64,000 nucleotides of DNA from Liolophura sinensis (Eukaryota > Mollusca > Polyplacophora > Chitonida > Chitonidae): positions 20,245,764 to 20,309,763 of the forward strand of contig NC_088306.1 of the NCBI RefSeq assembly GCF_032854445.1. Reading direction: 5' to 3'. The position numbers were made by a program, and so were the translations under genes. The notes beneath the pieces were generated by a model, which was not told where the DNA came from, ran no database searches, and saw only the letters and a list, made by a program, of their open reading frames with translations. Positions 58,426-64,000 of this stretch are shown piece after piece; within the stretch, counting starts at the first letter, position 1; every line of letters begins with the position of its first letter.

Positions 58426-59907
58426 TGGTCAGATGTAGTCCATCTGTTTTAAAATTTCATGGAGATGTACTAGGTTAGATCATGCAATCATTACATATAG
58501 GATACATATCAAGCATTCCTTAATATTGTACAGGCTGTCTGTTCATAATGCTAAGGACACCCAACTCCTTAATTTTCCATCCGACTGTTTTTGGAAATTG
58601 ATGCTGGCAACAGAGCAATTTTCATTTTCATTACTTTCAAATAATGTCATCTTTCTGGAAAAGCAGGAAATAATGATTTCCAAAGTGCAGGACAAAATGT
58701 CAGGCAGGCAGGAAGAGGGAAAAAGGAATCCAGTGGACATGATATGCCCAACAAATGTCAAAGGCAGTCTGAAATCAGTCTTTGCTTTGAAAACTCCTGA
58801 CTGACTAATGTAGTTGAAATAAATAAAACGTTAGTTATTTATGGGCTTGTAAATATCAGATCAATTATGATGGCATTATGAATGCCACTATTAACGTGTC
58901 GTTTAACTGAACGGTGAGTATGATACGGCCTCTGAAACTGATTTAGTACTGGTAATCACAATAAATTTGTAAGATTTGATGGGAAAATGTTCTTCGTTGT
59001 GCTAATGTTTGAAAAATAATGTCTTTGAGGACGTCTTGTAGTAACCAAAAACCTTTAACGCACGCCCTCTTCGAATGTCGCACTGTCAGTGATGTTTTTT
59101 CGTGACATTAATTACGATATTAACTGCCCATTTGCCGTCGCCATGTGGAAAAGTGCTTTCGAGACCGGAACAGGAAATACACACATATCTGTATGCGCGC
59201 AACGAAGCTAACTGGGTCAAGTTAAGCGTCTTTGAGGGAAACAACATTTAACCCAATTAATAAAATAGGTCACAGCTTGATTCAAAACTGGATGGTGGTG
59301 TATGCCCTTTTCGTGAAAAACTGGCTATAAAATTTTCTAGGCTTTGGGCCTTAGTTAGCGTAAAATAGATGAGAATAGCATGCACAGCATCCGAGGATTA
59401 ACAGGTGCGCGAAATACCGCTACATGCTCTTCTGTGTTCGGGAGGTACACAAGTCAAGTTCCACCGCAGGGAGCAATCATTTCACTGCCGCGATTGAACT
59501 TGTGATTGTTAGTTGACACAGGAGTGATTGTTGCGCCAAAAACAAGCACATCTCCTCATATCTCTTTATTTTTATGTATGACATCTCACTGCTTAGCTGT
59601 ATTTCCATGAACTAAAACTGAAATATATAATTTTGCAATAAAATAAAGGTGTGTCCCCGGTGATGGACACGTGATATCGAAACCTTTTCCTGTCACCGCC
59701 ATTTTGAAAGTCGAGAAACTGATAACAAACCACTAAATGTGGCTTGTTGACGAATGCTGGACCAGATTTTGTCTACCTGCAAATCATTGCTAGCCTGACC
59801 TGAAACGCACATTCCAATCTTGACGGCTTTGCGACCGTCGTTTGCGGTTTGAGTTAAATTCTCGATTTCCCTCCGTGGGAGGATCTTACTTCACAACGCT
59901 GACCAAC
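58426..59907. other. Divergent interval between TMEM126 and the DLG-type gene
   Basis: A 92-codon ORF at 58526-58804 has no recognisable similarity and no splice context. From about 59.0 kb CpG dinucleotides become frequent (CGCCATGTGG, CGACCGTCG), as in a promoter region. A YY1-like CACCGCCATTTTG stands at 59694-59706 and an E-box CACGTG at 59669-59674. Confidence 0.4.
59669..59706. promoter_or_regulatory. Candidate bidirectional promoter elements for TMEM126/DLG
   Basis: An E-box CACGTG (59669-59674) and, read on the minus strand, CAAAATGGCGGTG (59706-59694), which matches the YY1 core AAnATGGCG. Known YY1 sites of this form sit at transcription starts of nuclear genes for mitochondrial proteins, which would fit TMEM126. 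Distance to the DLG ATG is about 200 bases. Confidence 0.35.
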
Positions 59908-59926
59908 ATGCCGGTTCGAAAGCAAG
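59908..59926 (+). CDS. DLG1: First coding exon of a probable discs-large (DLG1/SAP97-type) scaffold gene
   Basis: ATG CCG GTT CGA AAG CAA G, then GTAAGA: six codons plus one base. The peptide MPVRKQ, split after residue 6 in phase 1, is the start of vertebrate DLG1 (MPVRKQ then D) and close to MPVKKQE of fly Dlg-S97; the next exon would encode the L27 domain. No upstream in-frame stop can be excluded beyond GTTTGAGTTAAAT at 59850. DLG proteins are membrane-associated guanylate kinases that organise septate junctions and synapses. The remaining 4.1 kb shows no L27 exon, so intron 1 exceeds the window. The call rests on six residues, phase and donor only. Confidence 0.6.
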
Positions 59927-60225
59927 GTAAGATAACAATATACGACTCTCTTTACTCGCATGGTTGTTCTTCGTTTGACTTGAATATTGCTCACTCGACA
60001 CGGTCCGTTATGCTTGTACTAAGTCTCATTTTCACGTTCATGTTGCGTTGAGAAGTACGAAATCAAAACAGATAATATTGCATTACGAGTTCTAAAAATG
60101 CGCATCTCAGAAAACATAACAGGTAATGTTTTACGATTTTACACCCTGGTGTGATCCATTATAGCGACTTGCTGACTGCGTACATGTTACACACTCTGTG
60201 CTGTTGAGCTTGACCTCCCTAGCTG

Positions 60226-60396
60226 GTTTGCAATGGCAGCCATCTTTGAGGTAAGTTTGTGTATTTCCCACTGGGTGTCCATTGATAGAGGTGTCATAAT
60301 CTGGGCAGAGGCCCTTGGCTGGTAAGGGCAGAGACCATTGGCTGGTAAGGGCATACAATGGGCAGATTCAATATACACAAACTTACCATTGCAAAC
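60226..60396. repeat. Inverted-repeat (foldback) element
   Basis: Left arm GTTTGCAATGG (60226-60236) plus GTAAGTTTGTGTAT (60251-60264); right arm 60373-60396 is the exact complement of the two joined. The left arm carries 14 extra bases (CAGCCATCTTTGAG) between the halves. The middle contains a direct repeat of TTGGCTGGTAAGGGCA. About 170 bp, no coding capacity. Confidence 0.85.
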
Positions 60397-61644
60397 TGTC
60401 TATGCATAATGCAGAAACGGAAACCAGAAGTAGAATTGACTCATTGATGAAAGAGAAATAAACACCTGCTGATTTGTGAATTGTTTGAGCTCCGGTGATT
60501 AAAATATCTATGCAATATGCACTGCATTTAGTAGGACCTCACCCCACAGCATTCTTAGGCATTTTGTGCTTGATGATTTACAAGACTAAGTTTATTGGTT
60601 TATGTAACTCCATAAAAATCATTTCAGAACAGAACTACATATATGTATAGTGGTAGGTAACTGTTACATGTATACTGCGAGATTAATGGCATTGTTTAGG
60701 GCCCGTAAATTGTAAGGTTATGGCAATTAAGGATCTCTCATTGAATGGGTATTTAAACAAGTTTCCGATGGAAATTTAAAAAGTTGCAGAACAAAGTACA
60801 GTGTATACTATATAAAATATACATAAGAAATTAATGAGTGCTTCAAACAAATCCAAACAGCCTATTCTATGTAATTAGAATATCTAAAAAGTTGAAAGTA
60901 ATCACCCTGTTTGTGTTTTTTTTGTAAAGGAAAGAGACCAGTTTTATTAGAAAGATGATGAGTATATGAAAAAGCCGATAGTCCATTGTACGTGTATATG
61001 GGTATGCATAGTGTGATTGTATTCTTGTGGCTATAAGAGTGACTTGTATATGTAAATTTGAATGATCTAATCAAGTGACCGCTTTCATTATGCTAACAAT
61101 TAAACAGTGTAAGACCTGTTGTGAATATATGTCTTTATGGAAATTTCATCAAATTTGACAACAGCTGTTATAGGCTGGTTGGTATAGATTTGCTCAGCTT
61201 ATGGCAAAAGTTTTCCATCTGACAGTGAGGTCAAGTGTTCAAAGCCCTTTCCTGCAGGATCCACTGCAGCCTTGCATTAGGAGGATTGTCAAATACTTGA
61301 TGTGGTGCAATGTTTCCTGTTCCCAGTCTGACACTCAAAGTACATGTTTTCTGGGTGCCTTTTTTTTTGTTTGTCCTGCATGATATGAATACAAATGAGG
61401 ATAACCACTGTTGAAGCTGGATATCATGTTTTATGGGACAAGTAGGTCAGATTGCCTACAACGTGTACATGCATGTGTGGAGATACTTAGACATGTTTTC
61501 TATATTATGGTCGTTATTTCGTACACTTTAGGGAAATAGGGCTGGCCTATTTGAGATATAAACATTCACATGTTTTTTCAATCTTCAAGTGTATGTAAAT
61601 GTAGTTACTCTAATATTCAACCTTTCCGCATATGAAAAAGCGAC

Positions 61645-61866
61645 TAAGGGGGTTAGCATGCCGGCACAATGATCCAGGAGCCTCCCACCAATGCGATTGC
61701 TGTGAGTTCAAGTCCAGCTTATGCTGGCTTCCTCTCCAGCCGTACGTGGAAAGGTCTACAGCAACCTGCGGATGGCCGTGGGTTTCCACAGAGCTGTGCC
61801 CAGTGTCCCCCCACCATAATACTCGCCGCCATCATATAAGTGAAAAACACAAATAAATAAATAAAA
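61645..61866 (+). mobile_element. SINE family A, head-truncated
   Basis: GGTTAGCATGCCGGCACAAT, GATCCAGGAGCCTCCCACCA, GTGAGTTCAAGTCCAGCTTA, GCAACCTGCGGATGGCCGTG, CATAATACTCGCCGCCATCA and an AAATAAATAAATAAAA tail; the TATTCTTGAGTACGGCG part is deleted. It has landed in or beside a MITE left end at 61608-61630. Confidence 0.85.
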
Positions 61867-62565
61867 GTACAAAGGTGATTGTCATTTCCATACTGCATTA
61901 TTCTTATGGCTGTGGCAGTGGTTGGCATGGCTTGCTTATGTGATCTTACATGAAGTAAGGCCTTGTATGCCAAAGGTCTGTGGTTTACCTCATTAACCAT
62001 ACTGCAAATGGAAAACCTTGAGTATGGCATTAAATAACAGTAAAATGTATGGATAGGCATAGCTTGAATTTATTTGAGGAGAAAAAAAAGTCTAGAATGA
62101 AGCTTTAATTCTGAAAACTATACAACTGCACTCACAACATTGTCTAAATTATTGACTTTCCCCCCCCAAAAGTTAGAATAAAAAAGTGTTTTTAGTGTAG
62201 ATGCCAAACATGAATGAATGACGTCATGTGCCTGTGATGTTACATTTAAATGTATTTGAACATACCTGTATTTTAGTAATTCTTAAAAAAAAATCTTTGT
62301 TGGGCCTGACCCTGTTAGAAGAAAAATTGGGTTGGTTGTTTGGTAGTGAATTCTTACTTAATTTTCCGTAAAATAAATATTGGGATTGAAAAAAATGAAC
62401 ATTGTGGTAGAAAAAACAACACTATCAGATTGATATTCCCAATAAAAACTTTAGGGAAATGCCTTTTTTTTTTTTTTTAGGATGATCCAGAGGACATTGT
62501 ACTGAATTATTTGTGATGTTAGAGTGCCCACCGTGTTCCATTGGAGATGAGGGCTCAAGCGTACA

Positions 62566-62783
62566 CTAAATCTTCAACCTTTTCAACCACTTTAGCAATT
62601 TTTTCAGCGGAAGTTATGCATTCAGTTATTATGAAAAGGACACAGAAAATGATTTGTTTGTGTCACCCAAGGTGCAAGCTTCATAAAACTGTGGAAATTA
62701 CTTTTCTACACTCATTGCCCTCCCACTCCCAGAATGTTTCAAAATATTGGTTGCACAGGTGGTTGAAAAGGTTTAAGAATTAG
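62566..62783 (+). mobile_element. MITE, second subfamily with near-perfect terminal inverted repeats
   Basis: TAAATCTTCAACCTTTTCAA, CCAC at the left and GTGGTTGAAAAGGTTTAAGA, ATTA at the right pair over about 23 bases. The interior (ATGATTTGTTTGTGTCACCC, AAGGTGCAAGCTTCATAAAA) matches 30441-30650. This is the best-preserved copy, and flanking TA-rich bases could include its target site. Confidence 0.85.
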
Positions 62784-64000
62784 GTTGTGTGACTTGGCTT
62801 GTATTTGAAATGCTACAGCTTTTGCATTGTAAATATTTTTGGTGTTTTCTTAAGGTAGTTTTAACATTTTGCAACATTTAGCATTTTTTTTGATTACATA
62901 CATGTACATCTTGAAGTAGACAACACAGATCCTTCTTGCTTAGAAAGAGTGACCTGCTAGAAGAGTGAGATAAGTACTGTAAATAACCTTAATTGATGTC
63001 CATGATTCAGTTACTCATTTTGCATGATTCTGAGAGTTCTGTTGTTCTTAGAAAGGTGTTTTGAGGTTTGTTAGGAAGGTATGATGATGAGTACACAGCT
63101 TGAGCTCCAATCAAAAAACTAAATACATTTTAGCATGTCTTAAAACTCCGCGTCTGCCTCATGAGAAAATACAGCCTCTCAAATCAAGCATGACACAATT
63201 CTGTATAGTAGATGAAAGTTTTGCTCCTACTCTTACCAGGTTCATTTGTTATAACCTTTAAAGTATACATTAGTAAATAAACAGCTGTTACAGTTAGTAC
63301 CACAGGTGTGCTGATTTTCGCTTACAGACGAACACAGATCTGTTTAGACATACATGTATGTACACATGCCACAAGGCTGTTGCTTACTGGTGCCAGTATT
63401 ATTGTCAGAGATGGCGCATATTTACATATTATCTGATGCGCTCATCACAAGATGACAAGAAACATAAGCTATTTGCCCTATGATTTAATGCTCTAGTGTA
63501 TTGGATCTGTATTCATGTATAATTGATCGGTATCTGTGTGTATGGCTTGTTTACCTGGGATCCTTGACCAAGCTGACTCTACAACCTTTAGAGGGATTTT
63601 TTTGTACATGTCGGCAACATTTGACATATGTTTGCATGTACATAGGCTTTGTCACAGTTTGAGAGCATTTATTCTGTGTAGATTGGTGATTGAATGAGTT
63701 TCATAGACACAACAAGTTAGCTAACATATTTATGTGACCTTAAACAAACCTTTTGTGGAAAACCAGCTCAAGATAAATTGGACACCAGTAGGGGTTACAA
63801 ATTTGTGACAGCGCAGTTTCTGGTATATGTAAGATTTTTTTCTTTATCCTCTAAGTCATTAAACAGGTAATGAACTTTCAAAATTATGGGGTTTTTTTTT
63901 GTAGTTTATTTATTTACTTTTATTCGTTATCTTATAACCTGTTTGGTTCAAAAAACATCATTAAACTGTAAACATGGCATTCTACTGTGCTATAAGGCAG

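Larger units (their letters stand above)
59927..64000 (+). other. Start of the long first intron of the DLG-type gene
   Basis: No exon is visible on either strand. It carries an inverted-repeat element at 60226, a SINE at 61645, a MITE at 62566, a family D tail at about 61960-62040 and a MITE left end (CTCTAATATTCAACCTTTCC) at 61608. A microexon or alternative start cannot be excluded: AGCCATCTTTGAG then GTAAGT at 60238-60256 looks like an exon end. Confidence 0.5.

Noticed and set aside
58526-58804. 92-codon plus-strand ORF with a polar C-terminal half
   Set aside because: No similarity recognised, no splice or promoter context; kept only as part of the intergenic description.

Overview
This is a stretch of animal nuclear DNA. 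Genes are split by many GT-AG introns, there are no operons or ribosome binding sites, and non-coding DNA is full of short interspersed elements (SINEs), miniature inverted-repeat elements and minisatellites. The main SINE families have tRNA-like heads and an AAATAAATAAA or (TCAC)n tail. Together with the protein sequences they suggest a lophotrochozoan, most likely a mollusc; the species cannot be read from the sequence.

Four genes can be assembled from exons. (1) 22.5-35.4 kb, plus strand: a 16-coding-exon long-chain acyl-CoA synthetase of the ACSL3/ACSL4 type, about 709 residues, complete except for one extra C that breaks the frame in coding exon 5. (2) 43.3-52.0 kb, plus strand: a 9-exon WDR73 orthologue of 377 residues. 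(3) 54.6-58.0 kb, minus strand: a two-coding-exon TMEM126-type mitochondrial inner-membrane protein of 227 residues, convergent with WDR73. (4) 59.9 kb, plus strand: the first coding exon of a probable discs-large (DLG1/SAP97-type) scaffold gene, divergent from TMEM126; the rest of the window is its first intron. An isolated exon-like segment with a membrane span lies at 2.6 kb, and a weaker terminal-exon candidate at 6.5 kb; neither is assigned.

Layout: 0.4-1.9 kb, a decayed LINE reverse transcriptase split by a SINE with a clean target-site duplication. 2-20 kb, gene-poor DNA with scattered SINEs and MITEs. 18.8-19.1 kb, a 62-bp minisatellite that grew from a SINE tail. 21.2-22.2 kb, an 88-bp satellite with a three-unit higher-order pattern directly upstream of ACSL. 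35.4-43.2 kb, ACSL 3' UTR and intergenic DNA. 52-54.6 kb, the convergent 3' ends. 58-59.9 kb, the divergent TMEM126/DLG interval.

The genes have unrelated household roles: fatty-acid activation at the ER and lipid droplets, Integrator/microtubule-associated WD protein, respiratory complex I assembly, and cell-polarity scaffold. I see no dedicated multi-gene system. The most notable signals are small-scale tandem duplications at exon edges. Three splice sites (ACSL exon 4 acceptor, ACSL exon 7 donor, WDR73 exon 8 acceptor) have nearby duplicate copies. There is also the ACSL frameshift and an unusual Gly-to-Ala change in its ATP-binding loop motif.
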